Shown here: piece after piece, positions 34,720 through 42,973 of the stretch
Layout: every line of letters starts with the position of its first letter
Numbering within the stretch: position 1 is the first letter of the stretch
Origin: Rhodophyticola sp. CCM32
GTDB lineage: Bacteria; Pseudomonadota; Alphaproteobacteria; Rhodobacterales; Rhodobacteraceae
Assembly: GCF_004751985.1 (NCBI RefSeq)
Contig: NZ_CP038492.1
Coordinates: 3,162,001-3,226,000 of the forward strand
Length of the DNA stretch: 64,000 bases
Reading direction: 5' to 3'
The notes under the pieces: generated by a model
Told to the model about the DNA's origin: nothing
The model's input: only the letters and a program-made list of their open reading frames with translations
Database searches by the model: none
Program-made: the position numbers and the translations under genes

Positions 34720-35465
34720 TGGCCTTGCTGGGCGCGGTTCTGGAACTGGCCGATGATCATCTGATCCTCGGCCACCGGATTTCCGAATGGTGCGGCCATG
34801 CGCCGATGCTGGAGGAGGATCTGGCCCTGCCGAATATGGCGCTGGATCTGATCGGGACGGCGCGGGTGCTGTATGAGTATGCCGCGACGCTGGAAGGCAG
34901 GGGCCGGTCAGAGGATGATCTGGCGATGCTGCGGGTGGAGCGGGAATATCGCAACTGCCTGCTGGTGGAACGCCCGAACGGGGATTTTGCACAGACCATG
35001 CTGCGGCAGCTTTATTTCGCAGCCTTCATGGAGCCGTTCTGGACTGCGGCTTTAACCTCGACTGATGAGGTGATCCGCGGGGTGGCGGGCAAGGCGGTGA
35101 AGGAAATGGCCTATCACATCCGCCATGCGGGGGAATGGGTGATCCGCCTGGGCGACGGAACGCAGGAGAGTGCGGCGAAGATGCAGGCCGCAGTGCTGGA
35201 CTTGCATCGCTTCACCGGGGAGCTGTTTGAAAGCAGTGAGGATGCGGCGGTGTGCGAGGCCGGGGCTGTCTTGCCGGTACGTGCCGGGATGCAGGCTGAA
35301 TGGGATCGGGTGATTGCGATGGTGTTTGGCGAGGCGCTGCTGGAGGTGCCCGAGGTGGCGTATCCGCAGGCCGGTGGCCGTGCCGGGGTTCATGGTGAGC
35401 AGCTGGGTCATCTTCTGGCTGAGATGCAGTATCTGCAGCGCGCCTATCCGGGGGCGGAATGGTAA
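34716..35465 (+). CDS. paaC: Phenylacetyl-CoA epoxidase structural subunit PaaC
   Basis: This 249-residue ferritin-like helical protein partners PaaA in the epoxidase. Typical segments are ADDHLILGHRISEWCGHAP, EDLALPNMALDLIGTARVLY and KEMAYHIRHAGEWVIRLGDG. It is translationally coupled to paaB, and it overlaps paaD by 7 bases. Confidence 0.95.
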   Translation: MMALLGAVLELADDHLILGHRISEWCGHAPMLEEDLALPNMALDLIGTARVLYEYAATLEGRGRSEDDLAMLRVEREYRNCLLVERPNGDFAQTMLRQLYFAAFMEPFWTAALTSTDEVIRGVAGKAVKEMAYHIRHAGEWVIRLGDGTQESAAKMQAAVLDLHRFTGELFESSEDAAVCEAGAVLPVRAGMQAEWDRVIAMVFGEALLEVPEVAYPQAGGRAGVHGEQLGHLLAEMQYLQRAYPGAEW

Positions 35466-35947
35466 CGGCTCTGGACCAGAAACGCGCCTGGGTAGCGGCG
35501 GCCGCAGTCCCCGACCCGGAAGTGCCTTGCGTGAATGTGGAGGAGCTTGGCATTCTGCGCAGCGTCGATCTGGTCGAGGGCGTGGCGGTGGCCCGGGTGA
35601 CGCCCACCTATTCCGGGTGTCCCGCCACCCTGGCGATCGAGATGGCGATCGAGATGGCCTTGCGCGATGCGGGCTATGAGGCGCGGATCGAGCGGGTTCT
35701 GACGCCCCCCTGGACAACGGACTGGATCACCGAGGCGGGTCGCAAGAAGCTGAGTGCCTATGGGATCGCCCCGCCGGTGGAGGCCGCGGGATCGGTGCGG
35801 GCGCTGTTCGGAGAGGTGGCCGTGAGCTGCCCGCTTTGCGGATCAGAGGCGACCGAGCGGATCAGCGAATTCGGGTCAACCGCCTGCAAGGCCCAGTATC
35901 GGTGTCTGACCTGCGCCGAGCCGTTCGATTATTTCAAATGCATTTGA
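35459..35947 (+). CDS. paaD: Phenylacetate degradation protein PaaD (Fe-S/metal assembly factor)
   Basis: This 162-residue protein has an N-terminal MIP18/DUF59 domain (VPDPEVPCVNVEELGILRSV, VTPTYSGCPATLAIEM). The C-terminal zinc-ribbon-like region has two CxxC pairs, CPLCGSEA and CLTCAEPF, plus a further cysteine in STACKAQ. PaaD is needed for a functional epoxidase, probably by maturing PaaE or the di-iron centre. It overlaps paaC; paaE starts 10 bases after its stop. Confidence 0.93.
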   Translation: MVTALDQKRAWVAAAAVPDPEVPCVNVEELGILRSVDLVEGVAVARVTPTYSGCPATLAIEMAIEMALRDAGYEARIERVLTPPWTTDWITEAGRKKLSAYGIAPPVEAAGSVRALFGEVAVSCPLCGSEATERISEFGSTACKAQYRCLTCAEPFDYFKCI

Positions 35948-35957
35948 GAGGGTGGCG

Positions 35958-37007
35958 ATGTTTCACGACCTGACTGTGGCAGAGCTGCGACCCGAAACCG
36001 ATGGGGCGGTGGCGATCTGTTTTGACGTGCCCGAGGCGCTGAGCGATGTGTTTGCCTATGCGCCGGGGCAGTATCTGACCCTGCGGGCCAAGGTTGCGGG
36101 GCAGGATTTGCGGCGCAGCTATTCGATTGCATCCTTGCCGGGGGAGCCTTTGACCGTCGGGGTCAAACGGGTTGAGGGCGGGGCGTTTTCGGAATTTGCC
36201 CAGGGTCTGAGCGCCGGTGATGTGCTGCGGGTGATGCCGCCGGAGGGGCGGTTTACCGACCCGGGTTGTGACCGGATGGTGCTGATTGCGGCCGGGTCTG
36301 GCATCACGCCGATGGTGTCGCTGGCGGGGGCGGCCCTGGCGCGGGGGGCGGAGGTGGCGCTGATCTATGGCAACCGTCGCACCGATACGATCATGTTCCG
36401 CGAAACGCTGGAGGCGCTGAAAGACCGGTATCTGGGGCGGTTCACGCTGGTGCATGTATTGAGCCGGGAGCCTCAGGATGTGGCGTTGCTGTCGGGGCGT
36501 GTGGATGGAGAGAAAGTGACCCGTCTGGCGCAGGCCGGTGCGGTTGATCCGGCGGGTGCCGACGGGGTGTTTCTATGCGGCCCGGGAGAGATGATCGACG
36601 CGGTTGAGGCAGCGGTGCTGGCGCTTGGTGTGGATCATGCCTGCATTCATCACGAGCGGTTCTTCATGGCCGGAGAAACCCCCCGAATGCCGAAATCAGC
36701 CGCGGCAGAGGCGGCTGCGGAAGGCGGGGTGGAGGTTGAGATTGTGCTGGATGGGGCGCGGCGGCAGTTCACCTATACCGGGGAAGATGAGACGGTGATT
36801 GCAGCGGCAGAGCGGGCCGGGCTGGACCTGCCCTATTCCTGCCGGGGCGGCATGTGCTGCACCTGCCGGTGCAAGGTGGCGGCGGGCAGCGCCGAGATGG
36901 CGGTGAATTATTCTCTGGAACCCTGGGAGCTGGAGGCGGGCTTCACCCTGGCCTGCCAGACGCGACCCACAAGCGAAAAACTGGTGCTGGATTTCGATGC
37001 GGCGTGA
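35958..37007 (+). CDS. paaE: Phenylacetyl-CoA epoxidase reductase PaaE
   Basis: This 349-residue NAD(P)H oxidoreductase passes electrons to PaaA. The FAD domain covers about residues 1-105 (DLRRSYSIASLPGE), and the NAD domain about 110-235 (MVLIAAGSGITPMVSLAGAA). A C-terminal plant-type [2Fe-2S] ferredoxin domain has ligand cysteines in PYSCRGGMCCTCRCKV and a distal cysteine in TLACQTRP. The ATG with GAGAGG six bases upstream is preferred to an in-frame GTG. It ends the paa transcript. Confidence 0.95.
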   Translation: MFHDLTVAELRPETDGAVAICFDVPEALSDVFAYAPGQYLTLRAKVAGQDLRRSYSIASLPGEPLTVGVKRVEGGAFSEFAQGLSAGDVLRVMPPEGRFTDPGCDRMVLIAAGSGITPMVSLAGAALARGAEVALIYGNRRTDTIMFRETLEALKDRYLGRFTLVHVLSREPQDVALLSGRVDGEKVTRLAQAGAVDPAGADGVFLCGPGEMIDAVEAAVLALGVDHACIHHERFFMAGETPRMPKSAAAEAAAEGGVEVEIVLDGARRQFTYTGEDETVIAAAERAGLDLPYSCRGGMCCTCRCKVAAGSAEMAVNYSLEPWELEAGFTLACQTRPTSEKLVLDFDAA

Positions 37008-37043
37008 AGGCTCGCGGCGTGGTCTGTGGTGAGATTGTGGGAT

Positions 37044-37076
37044 GCCTCCGGCGGAAGTATTTTTGAGATAGAGAAG
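37044..37076 (+). repeat. Rhodobacteraceae-type GTATTTG intergenic repeat, copy 3
   Basis: GCCTCCGGCGGAAGTATTTT followed by TGAGATAGAGAAG matches the copy at 27960-27992 (reverse) through the GCCTCCGGCGG head and GTATTT core. It lies between the convergent paaE and aldolase genes. Confidence 0.5.
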
Positions 37077-37106
37077 GGGCCCCGGGCGGTTATGGGTGCT
37101 GTGGGG

Positions 37107-37832
37107 TCAGTGGGCATACTCCGGCTCTTCCGTGTCAAGCACGGCGCGGATCTCGGTCAGGAACGCCGCCTCATCCCCGGCGCAGCCTTCCATTTGCGCG
37201 GCGGCTTTCGAGGCGATCTCGTCGGATAGCACCCTGAGCGGACGCCCGGTTTGCAGGGCAAGGATATAGGTCCGGGCGGCGCGTTCGAAATAATAGAGGC
37301 GGGTGAAGGTCTCGGCCACGGTTTCACCGATGATCAGCACGCCGTGATTGCCCAGGATCAGGGTCCGTACCGAAGGGTCCTGAAACAGGCGCGCGCAGCG
37401 GGCGCCTTCGTCTTCCAGCGCAAGGCCGCCATATTCCTCATCCACCACCTGCCGATTGTGGAATATCGCCGAGTTCTGATCGACCGCGGGCAGGCGGCTG
37501 TCGGCGAGGCTTGCCAGAACGGTGGCATAGGTGGAATGCACATGCATGGCGCAACGGGCATGGGGCACATGGCGGTGCAGGCTGGCATGCAGGCCCCAGG
37601 CGGTCTGGTCCGGCGCGTCGGGGCCGGTGCAGCTGTCCGGGTCATTGGCGTCGATCACCCAGAGGTCCGAGGCCCGGATGCGGGAGAAATGCCGTTTGGG
37701 ATTGATCAGGAATTCCGTACCATCCGCATTCACCGCCAGTGAGAAATGATTGGCGATGGCTTCATGCATATCTTCCCGTGCGGTCCAGCGAAAGGCGGCG
37801 GCAAGATCTTGGCGGGCGGTGAGATGGGTCAC
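37107..37832 (-). CDS. Class II aldolase/adducin-family protein
   Basis: This 241-residue protein belongs to the fuculose-aldolase/adducin head family. Metal-ligand histidines are visible in CAMHVHSTYATVLASLADS, and a third site in LILGNHGVLIIGETVAE. Substrate-loop features such as NHFSLAV near residue 28 are present. Members act as aldolases, epimerases or decarboxylases on sugar phosphates or hydroxy acids; the substrate is not evident. It is probably divergent from the LysR gene, which may regulate it. Confidence 0.87.
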   Translation of the reverse strand: MTHLTARQDLAAAFRWTAREDMHEAIANHFSLAVNADGTEFLINPKRHFSRIRASDLWVIDANDPDSCTGPDAPDQTAWGLHASLHRHVPHARCAMHVHSTYATVLASLADSRLPAVDQNSAIFHNRQVVDEEYGGLALEDEGARCARLFQDPSVRTLILGNHGVLIIGETVAETFTRLYYFERAARTYILALQTGRPLRVLSDEIASKAAAQMEGCAGDEAAFLTEIRAVLDTEEPEYAH

Positions 37833-37926
37833 TATGGGATGCTCCTGTTCTGCGGGAAGCCTATGGCTGGTCTGCGGATCGCGGCGGGTAGGTTTTCATA
37901 CATACTTATGGTCAAAATCTGTCATT

Positions 37927-38022
37927 TCAGGCAAGTATACAGGGGAATGACGCAACCTGTGCCATCAACGATCCTCGGGAATACCCGGCTTCCTCCGCAA
38001 TCACGCCGTATTTCAGGGTCAT
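37927..38022 (-). other. Possible 31-codon ORF or gene remnant
   Basis: An ATG preceded by GGAG (TTTGGAGCGACC) opens a 31-codon frame beginning MTLKYGVIAEEAGYSRG, then stops. It lies in the gap between the aldolase gene and the divergent LysR gene. That is where LysR targets usually start, so it could be the surviving 5' end of a lost neighbour. I recognise no domain. It may also be chance. Confidence 0.22.
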
Positions 38023-38060
38023 GGTCGCTCCAAAGAAAAATGTGAGCAGATGGGTGATTA

Positions 38061-38966
38061 ATGGACCGTTTGACGGAAATGGAAGCGTTCGCCACGGTTG
38101 TGGATCAGGGCGGCTTTACCGATGCGGCACGGAAGATGGGGATTTCAAAATCCGCTGTGTCCAAGCATGTGTCGAGCCTTGAGACCCGTCTGGGGGCCCG
38201 GCTTCTGAACCGCACCACCCGGCGTGTCAGCCCGACCGAGATCGGCCTTGCCTATTATGACCGGGCCCGCCGGGTTCTGAATGATGCGGGTGAGGCCGAT
38301 GCGCTGGTCACGGCAATGCAATCTGCGCCCTCGGGTCTGTTGCGGGTCTCTGTGGCGACGGATTTCGGCGTCAATCATCTGTCGCCGGTTCTGGGGTCGT
38401 TTTTACGGTCTTACCCCGAAATCACCGTCAATATGATTCTGAACAACCGCTATGTGGAGCTGATCTCGGAAGGGTTCGACCTGGCGATCCGCGTCGGTGA
38501 GCTGGAAGACAGCAGTCTGCGGGCCCGCAAACTGACCGAGAGCCATAAACGCATGATCGCCGCGCCCAGCTATTTCGAGCAGTTCGGCAGGCCGGAAAAG
38601 ATTGACGATCTGAGCGACCACAAGCTTTTGCATTACTCCAATCAGGCCAGCGGGAATGTCTGGAAACTCACCGCGCCCTCCGGTGAGAAACGTCAGGTGC
38701 GCACATCCGGTTCGCTGACGGTGAATGATGGGCAATCGCTGTTGAATGCGGCGATTGGCGGGCTTGGTATCGCCTATCTGCCCAGCTTTCTTTATGCAGA
38801 GCCGTTGCGTCAGGGTCTGCTGGTTGATGCGATGCCTGACCTGCCGATGGAAGCGCAAGGCATTTATGCGGTGTATCCGCCGGGTCGCTATACGCAGCCG
38901 AAAGTCCGCGCATTCATTGATTTTCTTGTAGAGCAGTTTCGCGGCAAAGGCCCCGAAGACTGGTAA
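38061..38966 (+). CDS. LysR-family transcriptional regulator
   Basis: This 301-residue protein has the N-terminal winged helix MEAFATVVDQGGFTDAARKM then GISKSAVSKHVSSLETRLGA, and a periplasmic-binding-like effector domain (LRVSVATDFGVNHLSPVLGS, GFDLAIRVGELEDSSLRARK). This is the subgroup common next to oxidoreductase genes. The effector is unknown. The upstream neighbour may be a decayed target gene. A strong terminator follows. Confidence 0.92.
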   Translation: MDRLTEMEAFATVVDQGGFTDAARKMGISKSAVSKHVSSLETRLGARLLNRTTRRVSPTEIGLAYYDRARRVLNDAGEADALVTAMQSAPSGLLRVSVATDFGVNHLSPVLGSFLRSYPEITVNMILNNRYVELISEGFDLAIRVGELEDSSLRARKLTESHKRMIAAPSYFEQFGRPEKIDDLSDHKLLHYSNQASGNVWKLTAPSGEKRQVRTSGSLTVNDGQSLLNAAIGGLGIAYLPSFLYAEPLRQGLLVDAMPDLPMEAQGIYAVYPPGRYTQPKVRAFIDFLVEQFRGKGPEDW

Positions 38967-39009
38967 GATTTCATACTGTCGCCCCAAGCGTATATTTCGG
39001 GGCAAATCC

Positions 39010-39046
39010 ATGGTCCGGTTGGTGTCTGCCAGCCGGGCCATTTTTT
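39010..39046 (+). terminator. Rho-independent terminator after the LysR gene
   Basis: ATGGTCCGGTTGG pairs with CCAGCCGGGCCAT, a 13-bp stem with two G-U pairs and a 6-base loop. TTTTTT follows directly. It lies 43 bases after the LysR stop. Confidence 0.85.
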
Positions 39047-39048
39047 AG

Positions 39049-39109
39049 AGCGTTTCGGATAAAATCTGCGTCTCGCCACCGGTTCTGCATCCATGCAAAT
39101 GCAAACGCA
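39049..39109. repeat. Possible hairpin-repeat remnant
   Basis: AGAGCGTTTCGGATAAAA at the left and AAATGCAAACGCAT at the right give GCGTTT/AAACGC terminal arms like those of the larger hairpin repeats. The core differs. It fills the gap up to the OmpA-like gene stop. Confidence 0.3.
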
Positions 39110-40099
39110 TTATTCGGTGTTTGTCAGCACCACTTCGACCCTGCGATTCCGTTCCCGGCCTTCATTGGTATCATTGGGCGCGCGGGGGGAAAGATATCCA
39201 ATACCTTCGGCCCGGATCTGTGTGGCGGGAACATTCAGGGCGGACACCAGATAGCTGCGCACCGCAGCCGCCCGTGCCCGGCTGAGCGCGATGTTGTTTT
39301 GCAGCGAGCCTTCGGCATCCGTATGGCCCACCAGCACCACGCGCCGGGCCGGGTGACGGATCAGGTAATCGGCCAGCACGGTCAGCGAGGTATTTTCCTG
39401 TTCCGGGAGAGCGGACGCCCCGGTCTGGAAGTGCAGGCCTTCCAATGTGGCCCTGCCGGTTGTCTCCAGCGCCGAGATCAGGGTGGCATTGTCAGCGATA
39501 CCGGCAGTGGCGGAGACGGGCGGTGGCACCGTGCCCTCATCCGCAGGCGCGCGGGTTGACTGGGTGACCTCTGGCACGGGTTCCCCGGGCGGGCTGATCT
39601 GAATCATATGGATATAGCCGTTTCCCCCCCCGCGAGAGACCAGAAGCGCCACATCATAGGTGGCATCCCCGGTTTCCTTGCGGGCGGCGAGATAGATGAA
39701 ATCATCCAGGTCCACATGCATGTCGGGTTCCGGGGCCACATCCATCCCGAAGCGGAAATCGAAGCCGCCGCAATTCTGGTCTGAGCAGGAATACAACACC
39801 TCATACCCATCTGTCACAAGCTGCGCCCTGAGCGGGGCCAGCAATTGTGCACAGGTTCCGCCAAAGGGCACGACCTGCCAGACATAGCGGTTTATCTGCC
39901 CCTCTTTATCCTGGCTTATCATGCCGCCGGTCGGGCTCCATGGGCCGGTGGGCATCTGGTAACGATCCATCGCTTCGGTCTGATCCAGCACCAGCCGCGC
40001 AGCGGCAGGCATGTGCAGGTCCAGCGCCGCGGCGGGTGCGGGCAGGCCAATCACGGCCAGCCCAAGGGACAGAAGGATATGAGGCAGACGGAATGTCAC
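39110..40099 (-). CDS. OmpA-family protein with DUF4892-like domain (second paralogue)
   Basis: This 329-residue protein starts with a signal peptide (ILLSLGLAVIGLPAPAAA). The middle domain has the paired cysteines SCSDQNCGGFDF, matching SCDQDDCG of the 7245-8138 protein. A proline-rich linker leads to an OmpA-like C-terminus (RRVVLVGHTDAEGSLQNNIA, ERNRRVEVVL). It is predicted to tether to peptidoglycan. It is the last gene of a four-gene minus-strand operon, overlapping the AhpD-like gene by 4 bases. Confidence 0.87.
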   Translation of the reverse strand: MTFRLPHILLSLGLAVIGLPAPAAALDLHMPAAARLVLDQTEAMDRYQMPTGPWSPTGGMISQDKEGQINRYVWQVVPFGGTCAQLLAPLRAQLVTDGYEVLYSCSDQNCGGFDFRFGMDVAPEPDMHVDLDDFIYLAARKETGDATYDVALLVSRGGGNGYIHMIQISPPGEPVPEVTQSTRAPADEGTVPPPVSATAGIADNATLISALETTGRATLEGLHFQTGASALPEQENTSLTVLADYLIRHPARRVVLVGHTDAEGSLQNNIALSRARAAAVRSYLVSALNVPATQIRAEGIGYLSPRAPNDTNEGRERNRRVEVVLTNTE

Positions 40100-40671
40100 C
40101 GATGCTGCCCGTGATAATCCGCATTGGGCCGCATATCTATGGCCGAGGCCATGCGATTGCTCATGCTGTAGAATGAAGCCGTGGCGGCGATATCCCAGAT
40201 ATCGCGGTCAGAGAAACCCACATCGCGCAAGGCCTGGCGATCCTGTTCCTCGATCTTGTAACTGGCTTCGGTCATCAGCACGGCAAAATCCAGCATGGCC
40301 CTTTGTCTCGGGTCCAGATCTGCCACGCGATAGTTCATGATCAGCGCTTCGCCCAATTCGGGTTTGCCGGACAGTGCGCGCACAGCCGCGCCATGGGCGG
40401 TCAGACAGTAAAAGCAGTGGTTTATGGCCGAAACCACCACCGCGATCATCTCGCGTTCCAGTTTGCTGAGACCGCTTTCGGCCAGCATCACGTCGTTATA
40501 AAACCCGGTGAAGGCGTTCAGCTTATCCTCGTCGAACGCATAGGCCGCCAGAACATTGGGGATCATTCCCAGTTTGTCCTGACAGATATCGAAATATTTC
40601 TGTGTTGCGTCCGGCAGCGGGTCGAGAGGCGGAAGGTTCAGTGCCGTGGTGTTCGGGTTCGGTTTGGTCAT
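40096..40671 (-). CDS. Peroxidase-related enzyme, AhpD/CMD-like
   Basis: This 191-residue protein belongs to the uncharacterised peroxidase-related family. It has the CxxC redox motif in NHCFYCLTAHGAAVRAL, followed by ADLDPRQRAMLDFAVLM and FSDRDIWDIAATASFYSMSN. The cysteine pair and nearby histidine are those of AhpD-like alkylhydroperoxidases. The actual substrate is not known. It overlaps neighbours by 4 bases on both sides. Confidence 0.88.
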   Translation of the reverse strand: MTKPNPNTTALNLPPLDPLPDATQKYFDICQDKLGMIPNVLAAYAFDEDKLNAFTGFYNDVMLAESGLSKLEREMIAVVVSAINHCFYCLTAHGAAVRALSGKPELGEALIMNYRVADLDPRQRAMLDFAVLMTEASYKIEEQDRQALRDVGFSDRDIWDIAATASFYSMSNRMASAIDMRPNADYHGQHR

Positions 40672-41414
40672 GATGCCTCTGATTTGATACGATAATGATA
40701 ATGTCCCACAGGCTGGAACCCGAGGGAAGTGTAGAGCGCGTTTGCCGGCAGGTTGGCCTGTGTGACCAGCAGGGTGATATATGTGGCGCCCTGATCTCTG
40801 GCCCAGAAACCCATGGCGCGCATCATATAGCGGCCCAGCCCCTTGCGGCGATGGTCAGACAGGGTTTCCAGCGCGTGTATCATGGCAATCTCCCCGTCCA
40901 TGGCGATGAAACCCGTGCCGGCCGGGTGGTCATCAATCCGCCCGAAAATCGCGGTTTTCGGGCCTGTCACCCGGTGCATGATGGCCAGCCGCGCGGGCCC
41001 GATACCGCCTGCGGTCCAGATCTCCTCCTGCGCGGCAAGCGGGGGCCAGATTTCGAAACAGGTTATGGGCGGCGGGCGGTCGGTAGCGATGGCGCCGACC
41101 GGTGCAGCATAAAGCGTGACCGGATCCTTGATATGGTAATCCAGGGTGTCCAGCAGAGCATCCAGCGTCGTGTCGCCCTTGCGGATCATGAACAACGGGG
41201 GTTGTCCCATTGCCTGCATCGCGGCCTCGGCCCGGGCAACATCCTGTGTTGTCGGCTGGCCCTCGCACAGGGTTGCGGCAGAAACCCGGCTGCCGCCGCC
41301 CTGCCCGTTGCGCAAGACCCAGGGGGCCAGCATGCGGATGTCGGCGGCGGGCCATGTCCGGTCGATCACCGGATACAGGTCATGGGCGGCGGGCAGAGAT
41401 GCGGGCGGGGTCAT
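40668..41414 (-). CDS. GNAT-family N-acetyltransferase
   Basis: This 248-residue protein has a C-terminal GNAT domain. The acetyl-CoA-binding motif is HRRKGLGRYMMRAMGFWARD, and the terminal strand carries NALYTSLGFQPVGHYHYRI. The N-terminal ~120 residues form a separate region (ARAEAAMQAMGQPPLFMIRK) as in two-part GNAT proteins. The substrate is unknown. It is translationally coupled to the MoaB/CinA-like gene and the AhpD-like gene. Confidence 0.85.
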   Translation of the reverse strand: MTPPASLPAAHDLYPVIDRTWPAADIRMLAPWVLRNGQGGGSRVSAATLCEGQPTTQDVARAEAAMQAMGQPPLFMIRKGDTTLDALLDTLDYHIKDPVTLYAAPVGAIATDRPPPITCFEIWPPLAAQEEIWTAGGIGPARLAIMHRVTGPKTAIFGRIDDHPAGTGFIAMDGEIAMIHALETLSDHRRKGLGRYMMRAMGFWARDQGATYITLLVTQANLPANALYTSLGFQPVGHYHYRIKSEAS

Positions 41415-42139
41415 TGCGCCTCGGGGAAAAGCGCCGCCAGTTCACCGATCACCATATCCACGGCCGCCCCGTCAGAGCTGCGCACCACGATATTGGCGCC
41501 AAAGATCCCATCCTGGATAAAGGGGTAAGACCCGATCTCGACCTGCGGATTGGCCTGGGCAAGTGCGGCAAGCGGCCCGGCGATATCGCCCTCGCCACGG
41601 GGAATGCGCAGGCTTTGCGACAACAGCGGCGCGCCCCCGGTCAGGCCCGGCAGCACCGAGGCGACCATGGCCCGGAACACAGCGGGCACACCGGCCATCA
41701 CATGCACATTATGTAAGGTAAAGCCCGGCGCGACAGAGACCGGATTGTCGATCAGCGTCGCCCCGTCGGGAATGCGCGCCATGCGCAGCCGGGCGTCGTT
41801 TATTTCGGTGCCCTGACGCTCATAATGGGCCTGCAAAAGCGCGCGGGCATCATCGCGGATGCCAATGGGCACGGCAAAAGCGTCGGCCACGGCCTCGGCG
41901 GTGATATCATCATGGGTCGGGCCGATCCCGCCCGAGGTGAAGACCGTGCCATGGCCCGCGCTCAGGGCCTGAACCGCGCCCACAATCGCCTCGTGATCAT
42001 CGGCGACGATGCGCACCTCGGCCAGGGTGATCCCGTGTTTTGTCAGTTCTCCGGCCAGGTAATGCATGTTTGCATCCCGGGTCCGGCCCGAGAGGATTTC
42101 GTCGCCGATCACCAGCATGGCGGCGGTGGGGTTGGGCAT
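41411..42139 (-). CDS. Competence/damage-inducible protein A-like (MoaB/MoCF domain) protein
   Basis: This 242-residue protein has a molybdopterin-binding MoCF domain: AMLVIGDEILSGRTRDANMH, then VFTSGGIGPTHDDITAEAVA, then GFTLHNVHVMAGVPAVFRAM. The C-terminal deamidase domain of full CinA is absent, so it is the short form seen in alphaproteobacteria. Its role may be in nucleotide or ADP-ribose-pyrophosphate hydrolysis or be unknown. The start MPNPTAAML follows family alignment; an open frame continues 150 bases upstream into divergent sfsA. It is first in the four-gene operon. Confidence 0.87.
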   Translation of the reverse strand: MPNPTAAMLVIGDEILSGRTRDANMHYLAGELTKHGITLAEVRIVADDHEAIVGAVQALSAGHGTVFTSGGIGPTHDDITAEAVADAFAVPIGIRDDARALLQAHYERQGTEINDARLRMARIPDGATLIDNPVSVAPGFTLHNVHVMAGVPAVFRAMVASVLPGLTGGAPLLSQSLRIPRGEGDIAGPLAALAQANPQVEIGSYPFIQDGIFGANIVVRSSDGAAVDMVIGELAALFPEAQ

Positions 42140-42187
42140 TTCAGCGGCTCCTTGCCTGTGCATGGCGACCGGTATAGGGGCTGGACC

Positions 42188-42904
42188 ATGCGCTTTCAAA
42201 CCCCCCTGGTCCCGGCAGTCCTGATCCGCCGGTACAATCGCTTTCTGGCGGATATCCGTCTGGAGGACGGGCAGGTGACCAGAGCGCATTGCCCGAACCC
42301 CGGATCAATGATGGGTCTGAAAGACCCGGACCTGCGGATCTGGGTGGAGCCGAATGACGACCCGAAAAAGAAGCTGCGCTATGGCTGGCGTCTGGTTGAA
42401 TTGCCGGGCGGGCATTGGGCCGGGATCGATACGGGCTTGCCCAACAGGATTGTGGCCGAAGCACTGGACGCTCGCGCAATCCCGGAATTATCGGCCTTTC
42501 CGGTGATCACGCCAGAGGTGTCATACGGGCAGAACAGCCGGGTGGATTTTCTGCTGAGCGGCGGTGATCTGCCCGATACCTATGTGGAGGTCAAAAACGT
42601 CACCCTGCGCCGTGCCGGGGATTGGGCCGAATTTCCCGACAGCGTGACAACACGGGGCGCGAAACATCTGGTTGAACTGTCAGAGATGGTGGCGCAGGGC
42701 CATCGCGCGGTGATGCTGTATCTCCTTCAGCGGTCTGATTGCACGCGGTTGAAAATGGCCGGTGATCTGGACCCGGCCTATGCACGCGCCTTTGACGCGG
42801 CCCGTGCCGCCGGGGTTGAGATGATATGCTATGGCACAGATATCAGCCCGGATGGTATCAGGATCGGCGATAAAATACCGGTTGATATTGCCGCGCAGAT
42901 TTGA
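42188..42904 (+). CDS. sfsA: SfsA-family protein (sugar fermentation stimulation / DNA-RNA nuclease)
   Basis: This 238-residue protein carries the SfsA signatures RYNRFLADIRLEDGQVTRAH, CPNPGSMMGL, SRVDFLLSGG and YVEVKNVTLRR, followed by FPDSVTTRGAKHLVEL. The D...EVK arrangement is a PD-(D/E)XK-like nuclease core. Binding of nucleic acid has been reported for the family; its cellular role is uncertain. It is divergent from the CinA-like gene. Confidence 0.92.
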   Translation: MRFQTPLVPAVLIRRYNRFLADIRLEDGQVTRAHCPNPGSMMGLKDPDLRIWVEPNDDPKKKLRYGWRLVELPGGHWAGIDTGLPNRIVAEALDARAIPELSAFPVITPEVSYGQNSRVDFLLSGGDLPDTYVEVKNVTLRRAGDWAEFPDSVTTRGAKHLVELSEMVAQGHRAVMLYLLQRSDCTRLKMAGDLDPAYARAFDAARAAGVEMICYGTDISPDGIRIGDKIPVDIAAQI

Positions 42905-42973
42905 TTGCGCCCGATCTGGAAAATTCCGGTTTCATCGCATAAGTTTCGGGAAACCCGAGCCGGAGTGGATTTT

